From Clarkia xantiana subsp. parviflora (taxonomy: Eukaryota > Streptophyta > Magnoliopsida > Myrtales > Onagraceae), in NCBI GenBank assembly GCA_036873135.1, contig JAPTYO010000011.1:2402298-2466297 (forward strand): a DNA stretch of 64,000 nucleotides. The letters run 5' to 3'. Under the pieces are notes generated by a model that was not told the origin of the DNA, did not search any database, and saw only the letters and a program-made list of their open reading frames with translations. Below, in pieces: positions 25,043 to 35,162 of the stretch (positions within the stretch are counted from its first letter, which is position 1; every line of letters begins with the position of its first letter). A program made the position numbers and the translations under genes.

Positions 25043-25380
25043 TCTTCACGGTGCGTCTAGTTTGTAGACATGGTGGAATCTGTTTCGCAGGCATGATTCA
25101 ACACCGGGGAATGGGCCAGACTCACTTTTAGCTTTTCTTCTATGATACTAGGAGATTTAAGGTCTGATGATATATGGGTAAATATTTGTTGATGTTTGGG
25201 GCTTTCATGGTATCTAAGTTTTGGTCAGGGATAGGAGAATGCACTGGAAGAAAATAAATGGTGGGGATGGTAAGATGAGTAGGTGTATATATGTATATGT
25301 AAAGGGTTTCTGCTACAGATTTACAAGTACGACCTGCATTATCAGTTTGGTTTTTCAGATTCTTATTATTATTGGATAGA
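25043..25380. other. 3' flank of the TIR-LRR gene
   Basis: Probable 3' untranslated region and short spacer. No further exon is seen. The next feature is an LTR starting at TGTTG 25381. Confidence 0.5.
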
Positions 25381-26207
25381 TGTTGTTGGATCCTGACTCT
25401 TCGCGGGTCGTTGACTCGAAAGTCATCGGGTTCTTAAAGTGTTGTGTAGCTATGTTGACGGGTTGTTTGAGTTAGCGTTTGTCTGACAGTCGGGGTATCG
25501 TACACTCGGAGTGTCGGAGTGTCAGAGACTTGCAAGCCCTTAAAATGGCTAAGTGTTTGGATGTCTGTATGCGTAGTTGTCCGTATGCATAGTTGTCCGT
25601 ATGTCAGGATGCCGACATCCAAGAGTGTCGGCGCGTGCACGCGTCCTGTGGTGTTTGCATGCGTGGCTCCTTACACCTACACAAAGGGCAGTATCGGCAA
25701 CAGAGGGGTGGTGCACGATGACCCTCTCTGATGCTTAAGTAAGAGAGCATTCTAGAGAGATAATTCTAGTGAGAAGTGAGCGCTCCCAAGCCAACATAAG
25801 TTATAAAATGGTTGGGTAGATTCCTAAATAGGGGCACCTTGAACCCGAACCTGGTTTTGAATGGTTCGACGTCGTTTTAATGTAAAACGTGAACCGGGCG
25901 TGGACGAAAGTAAAGTTGACATCGGGAAGGCTCGCACGTGATGTACGTGTATAAGGGTTCGTGCGTCGCGGAAGGACGATCCGGACCACACCGGGGCGTA
26001 AAGGCAATCCGTTGTGGTCCGGATTGTTAGACAATCCGGAACAAGTCCGGATTGCTGAACAATCTAGACGAGTCTTTGGTCCGAAACGTGCGTATACACG
26101 TTTCAAACCGTTTTAACTCGCGGGTAAATATTTTTGAGTCCGTTAAAGTGTTCGACGTGTAACGAAGTCCGAATAGGTAAAACGAACCCGAATCAAACGT
26201 ATACCCA
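25381..26207 (+). mobile_element. 5' LTR of a large non-autonomous LTR element
   Basis: The block starts TGTTG and ends TATACCCA. Its last ~290 bp (25921-26207) recur at 34545-34804 in the same orientation, which defines them as the two LTRs of one element now 9.4 kb apart. It is GC-richer than the host DNA. The exact left end is inferred from the TG terminus. Confidence 0.7.
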
Positions 26208-28500
26208 TCATTTGCCCCCGAGTCAAGTTGTGGCGCAACCCTTGCTTGACTCTATTTTCGATAGAGTATACGTTCGATTTAAGCCCGCGTGTTACTTCGA
26301 GGTAGACTTACTATTCGTTGGCGCGTGGGCCTCAATATCGCGTATCCCTCCTTTTGTTTAACGAGAGCGACTATAACTGCTGACATGGTTAGCGCAGCGA
26401 GTATACGTATACAACATATATATATGTAATGATGTAAGTCTATATATGCAACATGGGTATAAATACGAACATGTGTGCGAACATGGTATACGCGCATATG
26501 TGAATAGATGCGCGATGTGTACTGACATGCGATTAATGATGAAAACGTGGAAATAAATAACATGGTGATACAATCATAAGTAAATAGTTGATGATATTGC
26601 AATATTAGACACGTAGCATGTATATGCAAACGTGTACGTGTATACGCAAGCATGTATATGTACACGCGGGTACGTGAATGTTGACACGTATGCAAACATG
26701 GTATACGCGTGTATGCAAGCAGACGCGCGATATGTACTGACATGAAATTAATGATATGAACATGAGAATATATATGCAATGATATGAGTGTAGATATATG
26801 CGCAACATGATTGCGGTAACATGCGCGTGTCATGTATATGCAAACATGCGTATGTAAGTGCGGATATGTAAGAATGGGTGTATGCTAAAGACTCACAAAA
26901 AGAGTTAGAGGAATTAAGGAGAGGTAAACCTTCACCCTACACTATACAGAGGAGTGTGTGTTGCGGACGCGTAGGTCCTAAGATTGCGAGGCGCCATGCA
27001 TCCGCCGCGTCGTTGACGAACGCCTCATAATAGGAGTATGTTCGTAACGTATATGTCGAGAGACTAGGCCTTTGCTGATATAGTATTGCCCCCGGAGTAG
27101 GGGCGTTTGTAGTGGCGTGGCCGAGTATACGCATGTATATGCCATGCGCGTAGATCAAATAAGTGTATGTAGATGTCAATTCTAACACTGGGCGCACTAG
27201 CCCCTTAGTCGCGAGGTGTTAAGCCTCCAATGTGTTGTCTATGAACGTCTCATAATAGACATGTGTTGGATCGAGCAGACGTGCGTAGTGTCGTATAGGC
27301 TGTATAAGTTTCGGGATGAGGCCTTACTGACAAAGAGTTGCCCCCACATAGAGAATGTTCGCTATGAAGTAGTTGTGAACTTATAAGTCCGTAGGTGTGG
27401 AGTTGCCTCTGTGTCAGGGATGTTCGCCAAATAGTTGTCTCGGACGCGGGGTGTTGATCCTTGTGCCGACTGCTACTTGGGTTTTCCAAAGTAGGGTGCG
27501 TTCCACGACTGCTACTTGGTTTTTCCCAGGTAGGGTGCATTTGGCGACTGCTACTTGAAGTTTCCATGGTAGGGCGTAGGTCAGAGGTCGACGAGGCGAC
27601 TTGCCTTATAGTATAGGATTGAGGTCGACGAGGCGACGTGCCTTGTAGTATAAGATTGAGGTCGACGATGCGACTTGCCTTGTAGTATAGGTCAGAGGTC
27701 GACGAGGCGACTTGCCTTGTAGTATATGTCAGAGGTCGACGATGCGACGTGCCTTTCCATGTTGTTGCCGCTACCAGGTATTTTCAAGATAGAGTGCTTC
27801 CTGCGACCGCTACTTAGTTTTCCCCAAGGTAGAGTGTGTAGAGTTTTCTGCGACTTGGATCTCTGTGATGAGCGGACATGACAGTTACTCCGAGATGCGC
27901 GGACATGATAGCCGCTTAGAGGGGTATGCGGACATGATAGCCGCTCTGAGATACGTGGACATGATAGCCACTTGGTGTATCCGTTAGGTGATTAGTATGT
28001 GAGATAGTAGATCTCGCATTGACATGTCGACATGTGTGCACGGTGTTGCGCGTGCGTAGTGTGGCATTCGTGGTATCTTACACTTAGAATTTAGAAACAA
28101 ATCGCCGCACCTTGTTGATGTGTCGAAACATGCGCGCGTTGCGCCATGTATGTTGCCATTATATCAAGTTTCTGAACGAGAGGTGTTACTCTCCCTCTCA
28201 GCGCGTCAACGCGTGTAGTGCTTCCGTACTTAGCTAATGAACGATAGGCATTGTTTTTCCTTCTTAATGCATCGAGGTGCGCGTGCCGTGTTTGGCGTCT
28301 TCATACTTAGTTTTTGAATGAGAGGTGTCACTCCTCCTTCTTTGTGCATAGACGCGCGTGTGTTGCACTTAGCGTCTCTATACTTAGCTTTTGAACAAGA
28401 GGTGTTGCTTCCCTTCTTAGTGTGTTGACGCGCGCGTGCGCTACGCTTGGTATGGTGGTCCCTGCAAATCTCGCAAGCTGGCGATCATAGAGTAACAGTG
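26208..28500 (+). mobile_element. Repeat-rich untranslated interior of the LTR element
   Basis: There is no coding frame of note. It contains several tandem arrays: a diverged duplication of a CGCG(A/T)TGTACTGACATG segment near 26395-26860, ACTGCTACTTGG units at about 27465-27570, a unit of about 37 bp with GAGGTCGACGA(G/T)GCGAC at 27580-27760, GACATGATAGCC units at 27865-27975, and GAGAGGTGTTACT-like units at 28170-28410. Long repeat-bearing leaders are typical of large non-autonomous LTR elements. Confidence 0.6.
27580..27765 (+). repeat. Tandem array of about 37-bp units
   Basis: Five units of GAGGTCGACGAGGCGACTTG followed by CCTTGTAGTATA and a short variable joint, with few differences between units. 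Confidence 0.8.
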
Positions 28501-28507
28501 TTACACT

Positions 28508-29837
28508 ATGACTTTTTACGACTTCTTGTTTGCAGGTCGTTCATCTAACGTGACGGATCGCGTTGTTGCTGTTGCGGACACTCCGCCTCGTTCCAAGACC
28601 AAAAGAGCTGACTCTGAGGTGCGTCCCTCGAGTGATCCCAAGCGGTCGAAATCCGGCAGTGGCGAGGTGTCGAATGTTAAGGGTCAGGCTCGCGCGCCTG
28701 CTATGTCTGCCCCCCGGTCGAGGGACCGAACCTTGGAGGAGAAGTCTACTCGTGAAGGTGTGTAACTTGCTTTTATTTTCTTGCTATACTGTGATGTTTG
28801 GACCTTCTTGTTTATCTTTGTGTTCGTTCACAGGTACTGCGCCTCTTGCTGCGCTCACCCGAGCTGATTTGATTTGTCCTGTAAAGGATGCTATCACTGG
28901 AGGGGAGTGGGCACCCTTTGCTGTTGGGGGGGGCCACGTTTGGCCAAGGAGACCAGCTTGACTACTCCCGTGGTGGAAGTAGGTGTGTTCCAGCAGATTA
29001 TTCCTCACGGCGATCGAAGGGTTCGTCCCAGCAAACCTGAGGACGCGCACTCGTATGCTGAGGGTGCGGTGACATGCCTTGCGTCTCTGAGTATTCATCC
29101 TTACTCTTTTATAACTTGTATGTATGTTTGTGTTGTTGTTACAACTTGTTTGTCGTTGACCTCTGTGTTACTCTTATAGGTTGCTATCTAGATGGCGAAC
29201 TTTTCCTCCTTTGTGATTGAACTCACGGAGGAGAAGAAGGCACTCTAGGAGAAGTGCGACATGGTGTGTCGCGAGTTGGCAAGCGCGAAGGAGAAGGCAA
29301 GCTTCTTAGACTTGAAGGTCGCTGATTTGGAGGCGGGAGCCTCATCTCGTCAGGCTCGAGTTGTTGCGCTCGAGTTTGATATGGTTTCCCTTCAGAAGAA
29401 GGTTGCTGAGGGTACAGAGGCGCACGGCCTAGCCTTGCAGGTTGTGCAGGAGAAGACATATGCAGAAGGCAAGGTTGATGGCGTGGCGGAGTACAAGGAT
29501 TTGGAGTTCTATCACACTGACATTCGGGCAGGTGCTGACGACCTGATGTATGACTCAATCGAAGGCTTTGTTGAGCATGTATATACCGTTGCCCCCCGAC
29601 TTTTGCTTTGATCGGTTGGGTATATATGCCACTTTTCCATTGGACATGTAGCTGTCTTGCATCTTAGAGACGGGATTGTTCCCCCGCTTGCTGTGGCGAA
29701 TGCCCCCCAGATTTCCGAGGCGCCTGCCCTTGAGGTTATTGAGGCGAATGCCCTCGAGGATATTGAGGCGACTGCCTCCAGGGATGTTGTGGCTGATACT
29801 CGCCAGTATGAGTTGGTATTTGATGATGATGGATAGG
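28508..29837 (+). pseudogene. Decayed intron-containing coiled-coil ORF of the LTR element
   Basis: The first exon (ATG 28508 to about 28758) encodes a basic, Ser/Pro-rich segment with a likely nuclear signal (PRSKTKRADS). Splice-like sites then give an 80-bp intron (GAAG|GTGTGT ... TTCACAG ending about 28832). The next exon starts TAPLAALTRADLIC and is broken by a frameshift at an eight-G run near 28925. A third block after TTATAG at about 29179 starts with in-frame stops, then encodes a coiled coil (29261-29590; heptads in LASAKEKASFLDLKVADLEAG). A final block near 29690-29837 carries short repeats (ALEVIEANALEDIEATA). The layout resembles plant gag-like coiled-coil proteins of non-autonomous Gypsy-type elements. 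It cannot be translated intact. Confidence 0.5.
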
Positions 29838-30588
29838 TGAGTATAGTGGTGGGGGCTCATCTGGATGAGGTTGTTGCCGAGGCATACGGTAATGCTGATG
29901 TTTTCGATGTTCCTGACGTGGCGTCGGGTAGATCGTTGGTTTCATATCGAACCTTTGTATATAGTTTTGGCTCCCCGTGTCGGGTTGAGGTTTTACTTGA
30001 GGTGTTGTCCCTTTAAATCTTTTATGCATAAGTTTTGATGTTTGAGATTGTCGTATGAACCTGTCTTGAGTAGTTTAGTAATGCATGATAACCTGGTAGT
30101 AATATTTCATACTTTTGCTTTCATGATTGTTCATGTGGTGTGGACTATAGTGTAGAGTTGATACTCGTCCTCTGATTGGATGTAGCATCTGTAGTTGTAG
30201 TTAGGAGACATATGTCCCTGCGTTGCACGCCCATCTTAGTTATACCAAGGCATGGCATAATGAGTATGTGGTAAACACATGTGTTGTATGCTTGCTGTAT
30301 TTCATGGGTAGTAACGCGCAAGACTTTTAGAATGACGCTTGGCATTTATGTGTAGTAATGCGTAAGGCCTTACAGTGACGCTTGGCATTTGTGAGTAGTA
30401 ACGCACAAGACCCACACTCACATGTAAACACGTCATCTCGATGAGGCGAGACCTTATTTTTTTACCGTCTCTTAGTCCACTCTAAGGCGACCTTTTCACA
30501 AGACACTACTTGTTAGTTTATGCGTTTTTCCATCCGTTAGTTGGGAACACCCCGCGTAACATTGTTGTAAAGCGTTCTGTTGGCTAAC
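29838..30588 (+). mobile_element. 3' interior of the LTR element, no gene
   Basis: GC-moderate sequence continues the element. A motif AGTAA(C/T)GC(G/A)(C/T)AAG recurs about every 60 bp between 30310 and 30415. It is interrupted at 30589 by the reverse-strand Gypsy LTR. Confidence 0.5.
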
Positions 30589-31003
30589 TGATGCAGCGTG
30601 ATGGTGGGATAGATGCGCAGAAATCGATAGCAATACGAAATCGAACGCAGGGTTGAGGAAAAACCTCGATTTTCTGATTTATCAATAACTGAATGTAAAA
30701 TTTGGCCAACAATGTCTTAAATAGAAAACCCTAATATATGAAATAACCAAAAATAACGAACAAATCCCAAATAAATTGAAAACTGCAAAAATGACCCGAA
30801 ATAACATAAAACGCGATTTTGAGGCCTCAGATGATAGAACTTGGCCAAAAAGCAGCGTATTCCACAGCATAGCGGTGAATTTGAACCGGAAACCCGTTTC
30901 CGCCCGAAAAACACTATTCACGCGCCAAAATCCGAACGTCTGCCTGAAAAAACACTATTCACAGCCAAATATCTTCGAAGTCTAATCGGTTCCGCCTGCA
31001 TCA
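30589..31003 (-). mobile_element. 3' LTR of the Gypsy element
   Basis: On the minus strand the 415-bp LTR begins TGATGCAGG just after a purine-rich GTAGGGAA tract and ends GCTGCATCA, giving TGATGC/GCATCA termini. It shares its end and the ACATTCAGTTATTGATAAAT region with the LTR at 62047-62481, so both belong to one LTR family. Confidence 0.8.
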
Positions 31004-32210
31004 TTCCCTACGGGGTAGACAGAATTCGTCCTCGAATCTAGGGCCGGGTCATCGTCGGGATGGTTATCGCCAGAAAACGGAATAAGGTGTTTCACGTTGA
31101 AAACATCAGAGGTGTGGATATTTCCGGGCAGTTGAATGCGGTAAGAATTAGGATTTATCTTCTCTACAATCTCCACGGGGCCAATCTTCTTCGCCGCCAA
31201 CTTACTATACCCGTTAGCAGGAAAACGATCCTTGGTAAGAATAGCCCACACAAAATCGCCAACTTCAAACTCTACCGCTCGCCGTTTAAGATCAGCATGT
31301 GATTTGTATTGGGCAGTATGTGCGGTCAGTCGGGTATGGGTCGTCTGATGGACCTGGTGAAGCTGTGATATGAAATCCTCGGTTGTAGCATGAGCACGGA
31401 CCTTGCTAGGTAATGTGAGCAAGTCAAGCAGACCCCTAGGGGAAAGACCATACACAACATAAAAGGGACTGAAGCCCGTGCTACGGTTGTCAGCGTGATT
31501 GTGTGCGAAATCTGCTTGGGACAACTTCAGATCCCATGACTTCAAATGGTCACCTACCAAGCTGCGCAAAAGGTTGCCGGGAGAGCGATTCACCACCTCA
31601 GTTTGCCCATCTGTTTGAGGATGATAAGCACTACTGAAGTTCAGTTAGGTGTTGACCAAGCGCCATAAGCTCCTCCAGAAGTGGCTCAGAAAACGAGTGT
31701 CTCTATCCGAGACAATGGATGCTGGAGGCCATGCAGACGATAGACATCACGAAAATACAGCTGAGCGACATTTATAGCATCCGCCGTGCGCTTACATGGA
31801 ATAAAATGAGCCATCTTCGAAAAACGATCAACCACGACATAGATAGAGTCGTTCACGCGCTGAGTATGAGGAAGACCCAGGACAAAGTCCATGCTAACAT
31901 CGGACCATGGTTGCGTAGGAATGGGCATCGGCATATAAAGTTCCGCATTAGTCGAGGCCCCCTTAGCTAGTTGACAAATACGGCATCGAGCCACGAACTT
32001 AGCCACCTCTTTTCTCATAGAGGGCCAGTAATAAGAGGCAGACACAAGTTGAAGAGTACGATCACGTCCCACGTGACCCTCGTTATGTAACTCTTGGATA
32101 ATCTTTGCCCGAAGGCTGCAATCAGGAATGCATAGTTGGGTGCAACAAAAAATAAACCCATCCTCCATAATAAAATCAATATGCTCCCCTGCTTGGATCT
32201 TTGCAAGCAC
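31004..32210 (-). pseudogene. Gypsy integrase, broken
   Basis: Integrase would insert element DNA into the host genome. The N-terminal HHCC zinc-binding region is visible (HNEGHVGRDRT, then CRICQLAKG). The first catalytic Asp is in SMDFVLGLP at about 31970. The segment that should hold the second Asp is out of frame (reads LSRIETLVF before a stop at 31686). After the break, frame 31596-30982 carries the rest of the core (ADFAHNHADNRSTGFSPF) and a GPY/F-type C-terminus (KKIGPVEIVEKINPNSY, then TSDVFNVKHL). Confidence 0.9.
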
Positions 32211-32234
32211 ACCGGAAAAGAATGGATCATCAAC

Positions 32235-33490
32235 TTATAATTCAGCGAATGATTCAAAACAGGGAACCTGAAGGCGCATTTCAGCAAGGAGACCATGGCG
32301 CCGACTCAGGGCATCAGCCACACGATTAGCAACCCCCGCCTTGTGTTTAATCACAAAAGTGAACCGCTGCAGATAAGAGAGCCAAGAGGTGTGTCTGTGA
32401 GAAACCTTATATTGACTGCCGAGGTGTTTGAGGGAGTCGTGGTCAGTGTAAAGAACCAACTCCCGCTGAAAAAGATAGTGACACCAGTGCTTCACCGCTT
32501 GGACCACGGCATAAAACTCCATGTCATGAGTGCTGAAACGAAGTTTACCACCAGACAGCTTCTTACTAAAATAAGCCACAGGGCATCCAGCCTGGCTAAG
32601 GACAGCGCCAATACCAGTCTTGGAGGCGTCACACTGAAGTTCAAATGGTTGGGTAAAATCCGGGAACACCAGTATGGGAGCAGAGGTTAACTTTTGCTTT
32701 ACCTCATGGAATGCCGAGTCAGCCTCAGGAGTCCAATGAAACTTCGTTCCCTTCATGCAATCCGTGATAGGAACCATGATGCCGCTGAAATGAGGTATAA
32801 AACGTCGATAAAAGGACTCCAAACCGTGAAAGCTATGCACCTCAGTGATTGACGTGGGTTGTGCCCACTGCTCGATAGCACTAATTTTGCTCGGATCAGC
32901 ACGAAGTCCTTCACTAGAGATGACATATCCGAGAAATTTGGTTGACGAGGTCATGAAGTCACATTTAGCAACAGCAGCAAAGAACTTGTGTTTGCACATG
33001 ACCGATAATACTTCCCTAAAATGGTTGAGGTATTCCTCTGGGCTGCTGCTATAGATCAAGATGTCATCGAAATAAACGACAACAAACTTTCCAATGAACG
33101 GACGAAGGGCTTGATTCATCAAACGCATGAAGGTTCTAGGCGCATTCGAAAGCCCGAAAGGCATCACAAGCCACTAATATAAACCCTCACGAGTTTTAAA
33201 AGCTGTCTTCCATTCATCCCCCAATCGGATCCGAATCTGATGGTAACGCAAGCACCACCCAGATTGCTGAACACGCAAGCACCACCCAGTTGATCCGATA
33301 AGTCATCCAAACAAGGAATAGGAAAACGATAGCGTACCGTTATTTTATTGATTGCCCGACTGTCGACACACAAGCGCCAGGTCGCCGTCCTTTTTGGGGG
33401 TGAGGAGGGTTGGGACAGCGTAGGGACTAAGGCTCTCACGAATGTGACCCTTAGCGAGTAATTCTTCAACTTGCCTACGCAGCTCCTCAT
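32235..33490 (-). pseudogene. Gypsy reverse transcriptase and RNase H, frameshifted
   Basis: The RT start is in frame 33490-33164 ([20 protein letters not shown]). About 33240-33290 then shows a local duplication of GCAAGCACCACCCAG with loss of the segment that should carry the first catalytic Asp, plus a frameshift and a stop. The frame from 33167 restores MPFGLSNAP and the YFDD catalytic box, then the connection and an RNase H domain with its acidic residues (CDASKTGIGAV, HDMEFYAV, YTDHDSLKHL), ending near 32235. The enzyme would copy element RNA into DNA; this copy cannot. Confidence 0.92.
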
Positions 33491-33558
33491 GTTCCTACGG
33501 GCTCATCCGATAATGCGGCCAATTAGGCAGAGCCGCACCAGGAACTAGATATATGATG

Positions 33559-34227
33559 CTAAATATCCCGTAGAGGGGGCAACTCAGGTGGGAGGGACTC
33601 ATGGAATACGTCATCAAATTCCTTCAGTAAAGTCTGAACTTCTATCGGCACATCTGCAGAATGATTAGCTCCAATTTCATGAGAAAATAACAAATACACT
33701 ATTTTTGAGTCCTCCATCGCAGCCTGAAAAGGGGCACGAGATAATAATGTAGTTTGTTTCTGTTCGCACGCGACAGGTGTAGTGCGAGGCTTGCTCGGAA
33801 CCATCACTATTTTCTTGCCATGAAATAAGAAGGAATATGCGTTGGAACGATCGCTATGCTGCACATCAAGGTCATATTGCCAGGGACGACCAAGATGTAA
33901 ATGACAAGCATCCATAGGAACCACATCACAGGATATCTGATCATTATATGTAGTGCCAAAAGAGAACTGCACAAGAGCACGTTTAGAGACAGTGATATCC
34001 ATACCCCTTTTGAGCCAAGCAAGCTTATATGGCTTCAGATGATTGTCCACAGTAAGACCCAACTTCGCGACTGCCGTATCTGAAATCACGTTCTCGCAAC
34101 TGTCCGTGTCAATAATGAAGCTGCACACCTTTTCGCCAATAGTGCACGTTGACTGGAACAGGTTGGTGCGCAGCCAAGTAGCATCTGCTTCTGGGGCTCG
34201 AGGCGTTAGGAATGTGCGCCGCACCAT
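33559..34227 (-). pseudogene. Gypsy aspartic protease region
   Basis: A 222-codon frame follows the gag end. The retropepsin-like active-site motif appears as FIIDTDSCENVIS with Asp at residue 40. The expected D-S/T-G triad is changed to DTD, so the Gly is lost and activity is unlikely. The downstream flap and ILG-like region correspond to HLHLGRPW. The C-terminal part leads towards RT (LLKEFDDVFHESLP). Confidence 0.85.
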
Positions 34228-34544
34228 TAAAAGATCACCAGTATCTCGACATGCTCTGAAACCACATCATCATAGGTATCATAGATAGGATTATCATAAT
34301 TAGCATCATAATCAGTTACCTCTCCAGCAGTGTCAGTGAAAAGACCTCGTGTGCCCGTGGCTGATTTCCGAAACTCAAATTGTCGATGGCCAGGTTCACC
34401 ACACTTGAAGCAGCGCAGTCCGCCGCCACCGCGACCTTGGGGGGGGTTCCGTAGAGGCTCGAACTGGTGGGAGGGTTGGTTGCTCGGTGGTTCCGCGGGG
34501 AGTGGGTGTACATGGACCACTGGAGCTGGATTGGCGAAACCAGT
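34228..34544 (-). pseudogene. Gypsy gag C-terminal fragment with damaged zinc knuckle
   Basis: A Gly/Pro-rich segment leads to CFKCGEPGHRQFEF near 34375-34420. This is a CX2CX4HX4C nucleic-acid-binding knuckle in which the last Cys is replaced by Phe. The N-terminal gag is missing where the frame runs into LTR sequence at about 34545. Confidence 0.85.
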
Positions 34545-34804
34545 ATCGGGAGGGCTCGCACGTGATGTATGTATATAAGGGTTCGTGCGTCGCGGAAGGA
34601 CGATCCGGACCACACCGGGGCGTAAAGACAATCCGGTGTGGTCCGGATTGTGGTGACAATCCGGACGAGTCTTTGGTCCGAAATGTGCGTATACGTGTTC
34701 CGGACCGTTTTAACTCGCGGGTAAATATTTTTGAGTCCGTTAAAGTGTTCGACGTGTAACGAAGTCCGAATATGTTAAACGAACCCGAATCGGACGTATA
34801 CCCA
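34545..34804 (+). mobile_element. 3' LTR fragment of the large LTR element
   Basis: It matches 25921-26207 with a deletion of about 30 bp and scattered changes, and ends TATACCCA like the other copy. Only the last third of the LTR is kept. The Gypsy gag joins it directly, so a deletion removed the Gypsy 5' end and the left part of this LTR. Confidence 0.8.
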
Positions 34805-35162
34805 CCGGATGATGTTTTCAGCTTGTCTGACTCGCGGTGGCTAGCCTAGTTGGACTATTCGAAGCCTTTTTTCACGCGTGATATTTTGAACAAGTCTTTT
34901 TTACAAAAACAATTCTAGTACCAATTCGCGTACTATATCTTAAAGTCGCTTTATCAAACTGGCCCATTTGTTTTGAGTCAAAACAAAAGGTAACTAACAG
35001 AACAGTTATGAGCTCAAAATGAATCATCTGTCAAATCCCAATAATATATACTAATCGTTTACATAGATCACATAAAAATGAATTGATACGCTCAGACAGA
35101 CAGTATGTAGCATTGAGTAGCTAATCAATCGTGGTTGGTTTGAAGTAACTATATAGAGCTGG
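34805..35162. other. 3' flank of the minus-strand TIR gene
   Basis: No gene is seen. It probably holds the 3' untranslated region of the gene ending at 35163. Confidence 0.4.

Larger units (their letters stand above)
30589..34544 (-). mobile_element. Ty3/Gypsy retrotransposon, 5'-truncated and decayed
   Basis: On the minus strand the order is gag end, protease, reverse transcriptase, RNase H, integrase, then the 3' LTR, the pol order that defines Ty3/Gypsy. The 5' LTR and most of gag are missing: homology stops at 34544, where the LTR of the surrounding element resumes. It lies inside the larger element that begins at 25381. Multiple stops, frameshifts and an RT deletion make it inactive. 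Confidence 0.9.

Noticed and set aside
26279..26833. 184-codon minus-strand ORF rich in His, Tyr and Arg
   Set aside because: It is antisense to a repeat-rich retroelement leader, and its repetitive composition tracks the ATACGCGTGTATGC-like repeats.
30776..31302. Plus-strand ORFs over the Gypsy LTR and integrase end
   Set aside because: They are antisense to recognisable integrase and LTR sequence.
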